A DNA stretch of 57,664 bases, from positions 1-57,664 of the forward strand of contig JALSRD010000053.1 in the NCBI GenBank assembly GCA_026984935.1, given 5' to 3'. Within the stretch, counting starts at the first letter, position 1, and every line of letters starts with the position of its first letter. Shown one piece after another: positions 7,923 through 16,901 of the stretch. The notes beneath the pieces were generated by a model. It did no database searches, was not told the origin of the DNA, and worked only from the letters and a program-made list of their open reading frames with translations. The translations under genes and the position numbers were made by a program. Source of the stretch: Desulfobacterales bacterium (GTDB lineage Bacteria; Desulfobacterota; Desulfobacteria; Desulfobacterales; JALSRD01).

Positions 7923-9569
7923 ATGAGTAAAGAGATGCACCCGGCAATTCAGGATCTGAAAAGCGATTTAGAAAAGGGCAAGGTGTCCCGGCGCCAGTTC
8001 ATCCGCATGGCCACCCTGCTGGGAGTCTCGGCCGCCGGTGCCGCGCAGATGGCCGGCTTGGCGTTGCCGGCAAAGCTTTTTGCAGCTAAAATCCGGCGCG
8101 GCGGGACCCTGCGCGTGGCCGCCCCTGTGCACAAGGTCACCCACCCGGCCCAGTTTTCCTGGATTTCACCCTCCAACCAGATCCGGCAGATCGCCGAATA
8201 CCTGACTTACACGGACGCAAACAACATCACCCATCCTTACCTGCTGAAGAACTGGCAGGCCAGCGACGACCTGAAAACCTGGACCCTGAACCTGCGCCGC
8301 GGCATCCGGTTCAACAACGGCGACGAGTTTACCACGGACGACGTGGTGTTCACCATGAACCAGTGGTTCGATAAAAAGGTCGGCTCGTCCATAAAAGGGC
8401 TCATGGGCGCGTACCTGAATCCCCAGGGCATTGAAAAGGTAAGCAAGTACCAGATCAAGCTGCATCTGAAAAACCCGGAGATCGCCATTCCCGAGCACCT
8501 TTTCCACTACCCGGCTGTTATTTTGAACCACCGCACTTTCCAGGGCGATTTTATCAAAGCGCCTCACGGCACGGGACCCTATACCCTGGTCAAGTTCCTC
8601 GAGGGCGAGCGCTGCGTGGTCAAGCGCCGCAACGACTACTGGAACAAGGGCGCCGACGGAAAACCCATGCCCTATTTGGACTCGGTGGAATTCGTGGACA
8701 TGGGTACCGAAATGCCGCCCATGATCTCGGCCATGCAGTCAGGTGATGTCGATTTGATCGATTTCGGCGACATCAGCGGCGTGCAGGCCTACGAGGCCCT
8801 TAAAAAGGACGCCCGCGTCAATGTGTATCCCGTGACCACCAACCAGACCCGCATTTTGCGCATGCGCGTGGACATGAAACCCTGGTCGGACAACCGCGTG
8901 CGCACGGCCCTGAAGATCTGCCAGCACCGCGAAAAAATCCTGGGGCTGGCCTATTTCGGCCAGGGCCTGCTGGGACAGGACGTGCATGTCAGTCCCAAAC
9001 ACCCGGAGTACTGCCCCATCGATACCCCCAAGTACGATCCCGAAAAGGCCAAGGCGCTGCTCAAGAAGGCCGGCTATCCCAACGGGCTGGACGTCAACCT
9101 GGCCGTGGGCAGCGGCTGGCCGGAAATCGTGCGCTATGCGGAAATCCTGAAACAGGACGCCGCTCCGGCCGGGTTCCGGATCAAGATCCAGACCATGCCC
9201 AACAGCCAGTACTGGGAAAAATGGACCGAGGTCGACCTGGGGATTACCACCTGGGCGCACCGGCCCATCGGCACCATGGTGCTCAACCTGGCTTACGTGG
9301 CCGACGACAAGGGCAAGCCGGTGGCCTGGAACGAAACCCGCTGGGTGGACAAGGAATTTTCCGCGCTGCTCAAGCAGGCCAATGGCACGCTGGATGTGGA
9401 AAAGCGCCGCAAGATCTTCTGCAAGCTGGAAAAGATCCAACAGGAGCGCGGCTCCATCGGCAACGCCTTTTGGATCAACCTGTGGACCATCACCCGCAAG
9501 CGGGTCCACGATATCGAGGCCAACCCCAGCCAGTACCTGTGGTTGGACCGCGCCTGGGTGGCCGCCTGA
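7923..9569 (+). CDS. Family 5 extracellular solute-binding protein (Dpp/Opp type), Tat-exported
   Basis: This 548-residue protein is the periplasmic binding component of a peptide/nickel/opine-type ABC importer (SBP_bac_5). The N-terminus has a twin-arginine signal (SRRQFIRMATLLGV, then a hydrophobic region up to ALPAKLFAA), so it should be exported folded. Family segments follow: YLLKNWQASDDLKTWTLNLR, FNNGDEFTTDDVVFT, APHGTGPYTLVKF and YDPEKAKALLKKAGYP. The start is decided by AAGGAGGAGG just upstream. It heads the transporter genes, with a strong hairpin right after it. It diverges from the MttB-family gene, so a methylated amine or betaine-like ligand is possible, but peptides remain equally open. 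Confidence 0.9.
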   Translation: MSKEMHPAIQDLKSDLEKGKVSRRQFIRMATLLGVSAAGAAQMAGLALPAKLFAAKIRRGGTLRVAAPVHKVTHPAQFSWISPSNQIRQIAEYLTYTDANNITHPYLLKNWQASDDLKTWTLNLRRGIRFNNGDEFTTDDVVFTMNQWFDKKVGSSIKGLMGAYLNPQGIEKVSKYQIKLHLKNPEIAIPEHLFHYPAVILNHRTFQGDFIKAPHGTGPYTLVKFLEGERCVVKRRNDYWNKGADGKPMPYLDSVEFVDMGTEMPPMISAMQSGDVDLIDFGDISGVQAYEALKKDARVNVYPVTTNQTRILRMRVDMKPWSDNRVRTALKICQHREKILGLAYFGQGLLGQDVHVSPKHPEYCPIDTPKYDPEKAKALLKKAGYPNGLDVNLAVGSGWPEIVRYAEILKQDAAPAGFRIKIQTMPNSQYWEKWTEVDLGITTWAHRPIGTMVLNLAYVADDKGKPVAWNETRWVDKEFSALLKQANGTLDVEKRRKIFCKLEKIQQERGSIGNAFWINLWTITRKRVHDIEANPSQYLWLDRAWVAA

Positions 9570-9581
9570 ACCGATTGGACG

Positions 9582-9607
9582 CGGCGGACCGGCAGACCGG
9601 TCCGCCG
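9582..9607 (+). terminator. Perfect 11-bp hairpin between binding-protein and permease genes
   Basis: CGGCGGACCGG (9582-9592), loop CAGA, then CCGGTCCGCCG (9597-9607). It has no following T-run, so it fits an mRNA-stabilising or partial attenuating hairpin better than a full terminator. It lies 12 bases after the binding-protein stop, where such elements raise binding-protein message over permease message. Confidence 0.6.
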
Positions 9608-9651
9608 GTTGATCGCAACTTGCTCCGCACGTGTGAACCGCCAGGGTGTTT

Positions 9652-10950
9652 ATGGCCAAATTCATCGTTCGACGCTTCCTGCTGCTGCTGTTGACCATGT
9701 TTCTGGTTTCCATCGCCGTTTTCCTGATTTCCGAGGCCTCCCCGGGAAACGTGGCCAAAAACGTTCTGGGCGCCTTTATCACGCCCGAACAGGAGGCCTC
9801 TTTCCTGGCCCAGATGGGTCTGGACAAACCGGTCGCCACCCGCTACCTGTACTGGCTGGTCGGCAGTGACTGGCACGCCCGGCACAAAATCGGCCTGCCG
9901 CTGAAACGCGTGACTACCCCCCGCGGCTTTGAAGAGTGGTGGGCGGTAAACCGACAAGGTGAACTGACACGCTGGATGCTGGACGGTGACAACTTGGTGG
10001 CCATCATCCGCACCGCCGACGGCAAGACCCTCAAGCGCGTGGATAACCGGCGCTGGCATACCGACGCGAAAGGGCGCCAGCGTTTCTGGGGCGTGGATCG
10101 CCAGAATCATGCCGTGCTGTGGGAAAAGGGCAACCGCCGCAAGGTCTGGACCTTCATCGTGGGCGCCGGCTGGAAAAAGACCTCCGGCGGTCCGATTTCT
10201 TATATCCCCCTGAAAAAAGGGTTTCTGCGGGGCGATCCCGGCGTGTCGCTGCGCACGGGCCGGCCGGTGGCCAAGAGTCTTTTCGTACGGCTGCGCAACT
10301 CGCTGGTGCTGGCGGCCATCGCCTTTGTCATTGTCATGCCCCTGGCGCTGCTGCTGGGTGTGATCGCCGGGCTGAAGGAAGGCAGCTTCCAGGACCGCTT
10401 CCTGTCCATCGGCGGCATGATGTTTTCGGTGGTGCCCGAGTTCGTCACCGGCATTTTTCTCATCCTCATCGTGGCCCAGTGGCTCAAGCTGGTGCCGGGG
10501 GCCACGGTTTTCGGCGAGAAAGCGCCCTGGACCCGGCCCGACATGCTGGTGCTGCCCGTTTTGACCCTGACGCTGATCGAACTGGGGTACGTGCTGCGCA
10601 TCACGCGCGCCAGCATGGCCGAGGTCATGCGCACGCCTTATATCCGTACCGCCTTTCTGAAAGGGCTGCCGTACCGCAAGGTGATTTTCGGACACGCGGT
10701 GCGAAACGCTTTGATCGCGCCCATCACCGTCATCATGCTGCATGTCAACTGGCTGCTGGGCGGCATCGTCATCGTGGAGGTGGTTTTCGGCTATCCCGGC
10801 CTGGGGGCCTACCTGCTGGACTCGGCTCTGTACAAGGACGTCAATGCCCTGGAGGCCGGCACCATGATCATGGTGATGATCGCCGTGGGTACCCAGCTGG
10901 CGGCCGACATCATTTACACCTTTCTCAACCCCAGGATTCGTTACTCGTGA
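9652..10950 (+). CDS. DppB-type ABC permease with enlarged periplasmic insert
   Basis: This is the first inner-membrane permease of the importer (BPD_transp_1). It has TM1 at about residues 5-28 (FLLLLLTMFLVSIAVFLISE), the core helices from about residue 215, and a C-terminal EAA-type region (KGLPYRKVIFGHAVRNALI). At 432 residues it is about 100 longer than a usual DppB. The excess lies between TM1 and TM2, about residues 75-205, and is polar, Trp-rich and apparently beta-structured (EEWWAVNRQGELTRWMLDGD, KVWTFIVGAGWKKT). ATG 9652 is preferred, with AGGG five bases before it; GTG 9646 would add two residues. Its stop overlaps the GTG start of the second permease. Confidence 0.88.
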   Translation: MAKFIVRRFLLLLLTMFLVSIAVFLISEASPGNVAKNVLGAFITPEQEASFLAQMGLDKPVATRYLYWLVGSDWHARHKIGLPLKRVTTPRGFEEWWAVNRQGELTRWMLDGDNLVAIIRTADGKTLKRVDNRRWHTDAKGRQRFWGVDRQNHAVLWEKGNRRKVWTFIVGAGWKKTSGGPISYIPLKKGFLRGDPGVSLRTGRPVAKSLFVRLRNSLVLAAIAFVIVMPLALLLGVIAGLKEGSFQDRFLSIGGMMFSVVPEFVTGIFLILIVAQWLKLVPGATVFGEKAPWTRPDMLVLPVLTLTLIELGYVLRITRASMAEVMRTPYIRTAFLKGLPYRKVIFGHAVRNALIAPITVIMLHVNWLLGGIVIVEVVFGYPGLGAYLLDSALYKDVNALEAGTMIMVMIAVGTQLAADIIYTFLNPRIRYS

Positions 10951-11906
10951 TACAGCGCCAGGCAACGAACGAAAACGTTCCGGAATCAGCCGGCAACGGG
11001 GCTGCGGTGAGCCGCTTTCTGGACGGGGGGTGGCGCAAAACCAAGAACGCCGCCGTCCTGCTGTGGGCTTCCAAGACCGCCATGGTCGGGCTGCTGCTGG
11101 TCGTCTTCTGGGTGGGTACGGCGCTGCTGGCGCCTTACGTAACCCGTTACAGTCCCACCGAACAGGACTGGAAAGCCCCCAATCAGGGCCCCTCGATACA
11201 TCACATCCTGGGCACCGACGAACTGGGACGGGACTTGTGGTCGCGGCTGGCCTACGGGGCCCGCATCGTGCTGGTGATCCTGCCGGTAACTGAGAAATTC
11301 TGGATTCCCGGCGGTACCGCCATCTGGGGGGTGTTCGCCTCCCTGCTGCTCGGTGCCGCGCTGGGACTGGTCAGTGGCTACCGCGGAGGCTGGATCGATG
11401 AGATCATCATGCGCGCTCTGGACGCCATGATGTCGATTCCCATCATCCTTTTGTACCTGATCATCGTGGCCGCCATCGGCGCCTCGGCGGTCAACGTGGT
11501 GCTGGCCATCGCCATCGTGGGCACTCCGGGCGTGGCCCGCCTGGTCCGCGGACTGACCCTGGACATCCGCACCCGCGACTATGTACGGGCGGCGGAAACC
11601 CGCGGGGAGGGCATTCTGTACATTCTGTTCGTCGAAATTTTGCCCAATGCCAAGGGGCCCATTATCATCGACGCCATGTTGCGCGTGGGGTATGCCATTT
11701 TCGCCATGGGTACCCTGGGGTTTTTGGGCCTGGGGCTTCCGCCGCCGTCGCCGGACTGGGGCTCCATGGTGGCCAAGGGTCGGGAGTTTATTCTTTCCGG
11801 CAGCCCCTGGGCGGCCCTGTGGCCGGCCGTGGCCATTGCCTCGCTGGTGGTGGGACTGAACCTGCTGGCGGACGGCCTGCGTGAGGAGGCCATGCGGTAC
11901 CAGTAA
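10947..11906 (+). CDS. DppC-type ABC permease
   Basis: The second permease subunit has 319 residues. It has an N-terminal cytoplasmic tail, TM1 (AMVGLLLVVFWVGTALLAPYV), the OppC-type N-terminal motif HILGTDELGRDLWSRL, and a C-terminal permease domain with the EAA loop near RAAETRGEGILYILFVEILPNA. The GTG start at 10947 overlaps the TGA of the first permease (GTGA), so the two are probably translationally coupled and form a heterodimeric channel. The family's usual Gly/Pro-rich loop GTLGFLGLGLPPPSPDWGSM is present near residue 255. Confidence 0.88.
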   Translation: MIQRQATNENVPESAGNGAAVSRFLDGGWRKTKNAAVLLWASKTAMVGLLLVVFWVGTALLAPYVTRYSPTEQDWKAPNQGPSIHHILGTDELGRDLWSRLAYGARIVLVILPVTEKFWIPGGTAIWGVFASLLLGAALGLVSGYRGGWIDEIIMRALDAMMSIPIILLYLIIVAAIGASAVNVVLAIAIVGTPGVARLVRGLTLDIRTRDYVRAAETRGEGILYILFVEILPNAKGPIIIDAMLRVGYAIFAMGTLGFLGLGLPPPSPDWGSMVAKGREFILSGSPWAALWPAVAIASLVVGLNLLADGLREEAMRYQ

Positions 11907-12283
11907 TCCGGCTCTTTTTGCACCGACCCGACTGAGACCGTCCTTTGGGCGGCATAGGGGGCCTTTAACCGGAACGCAAATTGCGGTTGTCGGTGAAGAG
12001 GTGTCAGGATGTGCTGTGGCCCCTTGGACTGGGATATCGGCGAAAGGGGCCATGCGGCAAATGCACTTAAAGCACATGGGTTGTGAAGAGGTGAGCGCCG
12101 ACGCCATGGAATCCGGCCCGGCCGCGTTGCGCAAATGGTTGTGGCCAAACTTTATGGAGATGGTGAACCCAAAAGCGCGCCGCATGCGACAAACCCGCTC
12201 CTTCGCGTTGGCAAGGGGGGCATGCCGGCCGGTGCTGCGCCATTCTTTCTGAAACCTGGACACGGAAACCCCGTGCCGGGATC
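11907..12283. other. Gap inside the transporter locus
   Basis: About 377 bases separate the permease pair from the ATPase gene, unusually long for a single ABC operon. No convincing gene is present. A perfect 8-bp hairpin (GGCCCCTT 12018-12025, AAGGGGCC 12044-12051) is the only clear structure, and there is no T-run. Confidence 0.5.
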
Positions 12284-14470
12284 ATGGGCGAGATCAGCGA
12301 AAGTCTGATTTTGCAGTTCGTTAACAACGGCAAACGCATGCAAAAAGACAACCTCGCAGACAAAGAGACACCGGTCCTGGAGGTTACCGATCTGGCCATC
12401 GCCTACCGGACGCGGAACCGTGAACTGCCGGCCGTACGCGGCGTCAGTTTCACGGTGGGCCGGCAGGAAACCATCGGGCTGGTGGGTGAATCCGGCTGTG
12501 GCAAAAGCACCATCGCCTTCGGTATTCTGGATTTTCTAGGGACCAACGGCCGGGTGATCGGCGGCAGCATCCGTTTCATGGGCCGGGAACTGGTGGGGCG
12601 GCCCAAAAAAGAGCTGCGCAAAATTCGCGGCAACCAGATCTCCATGGTCTACCAGGACCCCATGCAGGCCCTGAACCCCTCGCTGAAAATCGGCCAGCAG
12701 CTGTCCGAGGTGCTCACCACCCACCAGGACATGTCCCGGCAGGAAGCCTGGCGGCACAGCATCCAGATGCTCGAACGGGTCTACATGCCCGACGCGGTCA
12801 ACGTGATGGACCGCTACCCGCACATGATTTCCGGCGGGCAGCAGCAGCGCGTGGTCATTGCCATGGCCATGCTGAACAACCCGGCCCTGCTGATCATGGA
12901 TGAACCCACCACGGCCCTGGATGTCACCGTCGAGGCGGCCGTTTTGGACCTGATCGCCGATCTGAAAAAAGAATTCGACACCGGCATCATCTTCATCACC
13001 CACAACCTGGGGGTCGTGGCGCGGGTCAGTGACCGGCTGTGTGTCATGTACGCCGGTGAAATGGTGGAAAAAGGCACGATCAACGCCGTGTTCGCCAACC
13101 CGGCCCACCCTTATACCCGGGGTCTTTTGTGCTGCATCCCGCGGTTGACCGACGATCTGTCCTACGCCCGGCTGTGGTCCATTCGCGGACGCGTGCCGCA
13201 CCCGGCCGAACGGCCGGACGATGCCTGCGTGTTCGCCCCCCGCTGCGACTGGCGTCAGGAGGATTGCCTGCGCCGCCACCCCCGGCTGGTAGACATCGGC
13301 CCCGAGCACCAGTCCCGCTGCTTTCGCGGCACCGAAACCCTGGCCGTGCCCTGGCACGAGTATGCCCGCGGCAAGAAACGCCGTCTGGCAAACCAGCATG
13401 AAACGGACCGGGAGACCTTGAGTGAAAATCTGGCCAGCATCGAGAACCTGAAAGTTTACTACGAGCAAAGCGACAATTCCCTAAAGAGCCTTTTCGGACT
13501 GGGGCAAAAGCGCTATGTCAAGGCGGTAGACGGGATCAGCCTCAATGTTGCCGGTGGCGGCACCCTGGGAATCGTGGGCGAGTCGGGCTGCGGCAAGAGC
13601 ACGCTGGTCAAGGCCATCGTGGGACTGGAAAAACTCACCGACGGTCGGGTCGAGCTGATGGGGATCGACATCTCCCTGCCCATTGCCCGCCGGGAGCTTG
13701 AAACCATCCGGGAACTGCAGATGGTTTTCCAGAATCCGGATGCCACCTTAAACCCCTCTTTTCCCGTCGGCAAACAGATCGCCCGGCCCATCCGGCGCTT
13801 TAAAACCGTTGCCGCGCACCAGGTGCGTCCGGAGGTCGAGCGCCTGCTGCGGGCCGTCAAGCTGGCCGCATACTACTACGACCGTTTCCCGCGGCAGCTT
13901 TCCGGCGGCGAAAAACAACGGGTGGGCATCGCCCGCGCCCTGGCCAGCCGGCCCAGCATGGTAATCTGCGACGAGCCGGTTTCGGCCCTGGACGTATCCG
14001 TCCAGGCCGCCGTGCTCAATCTGCTCAGCGAAATCCGCGATGAACTGGGCACCACCATGATTTTCATCGCCCACGACCTGAGCGTGGTCCGTTTTATTTC
14101 CGATCACATCGCCGTCATGTACCTGGGACAGATCATGGAATACGGGCCCGTGGAGCGCATCTACCCGCCGCCGTATCACCCGTACACCGAGGCGCTGCTG
14201 TCGGCGGTGCCGGTGCCCGATCCTGCGGCCCGGCGCCGGACCATCCGACTCTCCGGCGATGTACCCAGCGCACTGGATCCGCCGGCGGGCTGCCGTTTTC
14301 ACACCCGCTGTCCCCGGCGCGGCATGGCCCCGGACAATGGAAATTGCTGCGAAACCACACCGCCGCCGTGGCAGCGCGCCGCCGACGGCCACTTTATCTT
14401 ATGCCATATTCCGCTGGAAACGCTGGGCCGTGTCGCAGCGGTGGTTCCCCAGCGGCAAACGGCAGCATGA
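12284..14470 (+). CDS. Fused double ATP-binding protein (DppD-DppF type)
   Basis: Two complete ABC ATPase modules are joined in one 728-residue protein. Module 1 (about 30-340) has Walker A GESGCGKST, signature ISGGQQQRV and Walker B LLIMDEPTTALD. Module 2 (about 385-715) has a second GESGCGKST, signature LSGGEKQRV and Walker B MVICDEPVSALD. Each is followed by the cysteine-containing oligopeptide-transporter tail (CVFAPRCDW and CRFHTRCP). Usually DppD and DppF are separate genes, so this is a fusion that fixes the ATPase heterodimer. ATG 12284 has only a weak GGG upstream; ATG 12338 (MQKDNLADKETP) is the plausible alternative and matches the conserved region better. It energises the permeases encoded upstream. 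Confidence 0.88.
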   Translation: MGEISESLILQFVNNGKRMQKDNLADKETPVLEVTDLAIAYRTRNRELPAVRGVSFTVGRQETIGLVGESGCGKSTIAFGILDFLGTNGRVIGGSIRFMGRELVGRPKKELRKIRGNQISMVYQDPMQALNPSLKIGQQLSEVLTTHQDMSRQEAWRHSIQMLERVYMPDAVNVMDRYPHMISGGQQQRVVIAMAMLNNPALLIMDEPTTALDVTVEAAVLDLIADLKKEFDTGIIFITHNLGVVARVSDRLCVMYAGEMVEKGTINAVFANPAHPYTRGLLCCIPRLTDDLSYARLWSIRGRVPHPAERPDDACVFAPRCDWRQEDCLRRHPRLVDIGPEHQSRCFRGTETLAVPWHEYARGKKRRLANQHETDRETLSENLASIENLKVYYEQSDNSLKSLFGLGQKRYVKAVDGISLNVAGGGTLGIVGESGCGKSTLVKAIVGLEKLTDGRVELMGIDISLPIARRELETIRELQMVFQNPDATLNPSFPVGKQIARPIRRFKTVAAHQVRPEVERLLRAVKLAAYYYDRFPRQLSGGEKQRVGIARALASRPSMVICDEPVSALDVSVQAAVLNLLSEIRDELGTTMIFIAHDLSVVRFISDHIAVMYLGQIMEYGPVERIYPPPYHPYTEALLSAVPVPDPAARRRTIRLSGDVPSALDPPAGCRFHTRCPRRGMAPDNGNCCETTPPPWQRAADGHFILCHIPLETLGRVAAVVPQRQTAA

Positions 14471-14510
14471 TTTTTCGACACTTTGGCAACGGCAAGGGAG
14501 AGGTGCTCTG

Positions 14511-15413
14511 ATGCAACTGGGCCTGCACACCTACAGCTTACACCTGCACGGCATCGGGCAGGCTTGGGCGGATTTCAAACTGCCGTGGCCGCGCCAATTG
14601 AGCACTTTTGAGCTCATTGAATTGGCGGCTGGCCTGGATCTGGAAGGTCTGCATTTGGACGACGGGGTGCTGGAGCGGCTGGATGCGGGCTTTCTTGGCG
14701 AAGTGCGGCAGGCGGCTGAGGCCCACGGACTTTACCTCGAATACAATTTTTCAATGGATTTCGGCAAGTTCGGCATCGGTGTCCAGCACGATCTGGGTGA
14801 AGCCATCACCATCGCACGGGCCCTGGGATCAGACATTGTCAAGGTCAGCATGGATCTGCGCCGGCCTCGGCCGGTTTCCGCCAGCCGCTTCCACCCGCAG
14901 GTGGTGGCTCAGATGAAAGCCTTTGCCGGCCAGCTGAAAGCCGTTGCGCCGGCAGCCGCCGATGCCGGCATCCGCATCGCCGTCGAAAACCACTGCGACA
15001 GCTTTTCCGAGGAGCTTCTCTGGCTGCTAGATATCGTGCACCACCCCGCCGTGGGTGCCTGCATCGACACCGTCAACGCGCTGCACGTCATGGAGGATCC
15101 CATGACGGCCATCGCTAACCTGGCCCCCAGGGCCTTTACCAATCATTTCCGCGACGACCGCATCGTGTTTCAGCGCTGGGGCTTCAAGCTGGTCGGCACG
15201 GCCGTGGGCGAGGGCGATATCGACATGGCCGGTGCGTTGAAACTGTTCCGCCAAAAATCTTCCATGACCCGCATCAACATCGAAACTGAAATGGACATCG
15301 CCCTCGACGACCGGCAGCGCGCCCTGGAAATGGAAATCGACGCCGTACGGCGCAGTGTCCGTTACTGTCGGCAGGTGCTGGGGATCACGAGGGACTCCGG
15401 CGACGGGAGCTGA
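14511..15413 (+). CDS. TIM-barrel sugar-phosphate isomerase/epimerase-like protein
   Basis: This 300-residue protein reads as an AP-endonuclease-2/xylose-isomerase-like TIM barrel. The start QLGLHTYSLHLHG, then LEGLHLDD, the metal-ligand strand IRIAVENHCD (residues about 155-165), VGACIDTVNALHV and the late acidic strand INIETEMDIA follow the family layout with Glu, Asp and His ligands. GGGAGAGG precedes the ATG. It lies 40 bases after the fused ATPase, so it is probably the last gene of the transporter operon and may act on the imported compound. The exact substrate and reaction (isomerase, epimerase or hydrolase) cannot be assigned. Confidence 0.8.
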   Translation: MQLGLHTYSLHLHGIGQAWADFKLPWPRQLSTFELIELAAGLDLEGLHLDDGVLERLDAGFLGEVRQAAEAHGLYLEYNFSMDFGKFGIGVQHDLGEAITIARALGSDIVKVSMDLRRPRPVSASRFHPQVVAQMKAFAGQLKAVAPAAADAGIRIAVENHCDSFSEELLWLLDIVHHPAVGACIDTVNALHVMEDPMTAIANLAPRAFTNHFRDDRIVFQRWGFKLVGTAVGEGDIDMAGALKLFRQKSSMTRINIETEMDIALDDRQRALEMEIDAVRRSVRYCRQVLGITRDSGDGS

Positions 15414-15431
15414 AGCGTGGCCGCCGAAGCG

Positions 15432-16232
15432 TCATTTCGCCGGCTTCAGCCGGTCCAGGCGCAGGCGCTGGCGGCGGTCGAACAAACGCCGGGCCCCCAT
15501 GGACACGGCGGAGAAGGTGCCGAAGCCGGTTCCCGCAGCGATCAGGAACATGATCAGGATCTGGTACTTGACGGCTTCTTCGGGCGGGCTGCCTCCGAGA
15601 ATCTGGCCGGTCATCATGCCGGGCAGGCTGACCAGTCCGGCCACGGTCATGGCGTTGATGATGGGAATCAGACCGCTGCGGATGCTCTCGCGGCGGATGT
15701 CGCCGATGGCCTGCCGCCAGCTCTCGCCGATCATCAGGCGCGCTTCCACCACGTCGCGCTGGTCCCAGGTGGTGGCGATCAGGCGGTCCAGCCCCAGGGC
15801 GATACCGTTCATGGTGTTCCCCAGCATCATGCCCAGCAGCGGAATGGCATAGCGCGGCTCGTACCAGGGGTGGTTGTCGATGATGACGATCAGCGCCAGC
15901 ACGGTGATGACGAAAGAAGAGATGAACATGGAAGAGGATCCCATGCAAAACCCCCACCAGCCGCTGAAGCGCCGTTTCTGACGGCGCATGATTTCCCACC
16001 CGGCCACCGTCAGCATCACCAGACTGATGAATGCCAGGTAGGCCGGGTTGACACGCGCAAACAGGAATTTGAGGATTAAACCGATCAAAAGCAGCTGGAC
16101 GGTGGTGCGGATGGCGGCGACGATCAGCTGCGCAGCCAGTTTCAGACGCATGCGCACCGCAACCAGCGCCAGGGCACCGACCAGCAGTGCGGCCAGCGAC
16201 AGGTCGTAAGCGGAAAGCGGAATAACGTTCAT
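15432..16232 (-). CDS. fetB: FetB-like (UPF0014) ABC permease
   Basis: This 266-residue integral membrane protein matches the UPF0014/FetB family, with the conserved stretches AAIRTTVQLLLIGLIL, MGSSSMFISSFVITV, the GMMLGNTMNGIALGLDRL block and LVSLPGMMTGQILGGSPPEEA. In E. coli FetAB is an ATP-driven iron exporter that helps oxidative-stress resistance, which is the basis for the functional call. The permease follows its ATPase by 15 bases on the same strand. It converges on the TIM-barrel gene, and the two 3' ends share a short dyad (GCTGAAGC/GCTTCAGC, 15409-15450). Metal specificity is inferred from the family only. Confidence 0.85.
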   Translation of the reverse strand: MNVIPLSAYDLSLAALLVGALALVAVRMRLKLAAQLIVAAIRTTVQLLLIGLILKFLFARVNPAYLAFISLVMLTVAGWEIMRRQKRRFSGWWGFCMGSSSMFISSFVITVLALIVIIDNHPWYEPRYAIPLLGMMLGNTMNGIALGLDRLIATTWDQRDVVEARLMIGESWRQAIGDIRRESIRSGLIPIINAMTVAGLVSLPGMMTGQILGGSPPEEAVKYQILIMFLIAAGTGFGTFSAVSMGARRLFDRRQRLRLDRLKPAK

Positions 16233-16247
16233 GGCATCGTTTTGAAG

Positions 16248-16901
16248 TCAGATGGGCGTCAGCCGGTTTTCGTGGAGCAGGAAACGCCGGTCGGCGATGC
16301 GGTCGGATTGTTCGGCATCGTGACTGACCCAGAGCAGCGGAGCGTTTCGTGCGGTTTTGTAGTCCATCAGCAGGCTTTCGACTTTGCGCGTGTTTTCCCT
16401 GTCGAGATTCGCCGTGGGTTCGTCCAGCAGCAGGGCCGCCGGCTGGTTGGATAAAAGCCGCAGCAGCGCCAGACGCTGCTTTTCGCCGCTGGACAGCCGC
16501 CGGACCTCCCAGTCCATAACCGACGGGTCGAGTCCCAGGCGGGTCAGCTGCCCGCGGTCATACCCGTGAAAATGTTCACCCACCCTGTCGTGCCACCAGC
16601 GGCTTTCCGAGGGCAGCAGCGCCACGGTCTTGCGCCAATCCGGCGGCGGCGTCTGATCACAGTTTCGGCCGTTCAGGCAGACCTGTCCGCGGTGCGGCAC
16701 GAGATCGGCCACCGACCGCAGCAGCAGGCTCTTGCCGGTGCCGGACGGGCCGGTCAACACCACGCATTCGCCCGGTGCGATGGCAAGGTCGAACGGCCCG
16801 ATGTGGCGCACCTCCAGACCCGCAATGTTTAAACCCCGCATGTCTGATTTTGGCGAAATTGGAATAATCCCTGAAAATTGGTCTGCAACGCCGGGGCGCA
16901 C
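16248..16901 (-). CDS. fetA: FetA-like ABC ATPase
   Basis: This 217-residue ATPase is the nucleotide-binding partner of the FetB-like permease. It has Walker A GPSGTGKS near residue 51, signature LSSGEKQRL near 138, Walker B ALLLDEPTANLD near 157 and H-loop WVSHD near 194. The GTG at 16901 has AGGG shortly upstream. An internal ATG at 16841 (MRGLNIAGLE) also fits the family's usual N-terminus but lacks a ribosome-binding site, so the first 20 residues are uncertain. The gene directly precedes the permease, and the pair forms a complete two-gene exporter. Confidence 0.83.
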   Translation of the reverse strand: MRPGVADQFSGIIPISPKSDMRGLNIAGLEVRHIGPFDLAIAPGECVVLTGPSGTGKSLLLRSVADLVPHRGQVCLNGRNCDQTPPPDWRKTVALLPSESRWWHDRVGEHFHGYDRGQLTRLGLDPSVMDWEVRRLSSGEKQRLALLRLLSNQPAALLLDEPTANLDRENTRKVESLLMDYKTARNAPLLWVSHDAEQSDRIADRRFLLHENRLTPI

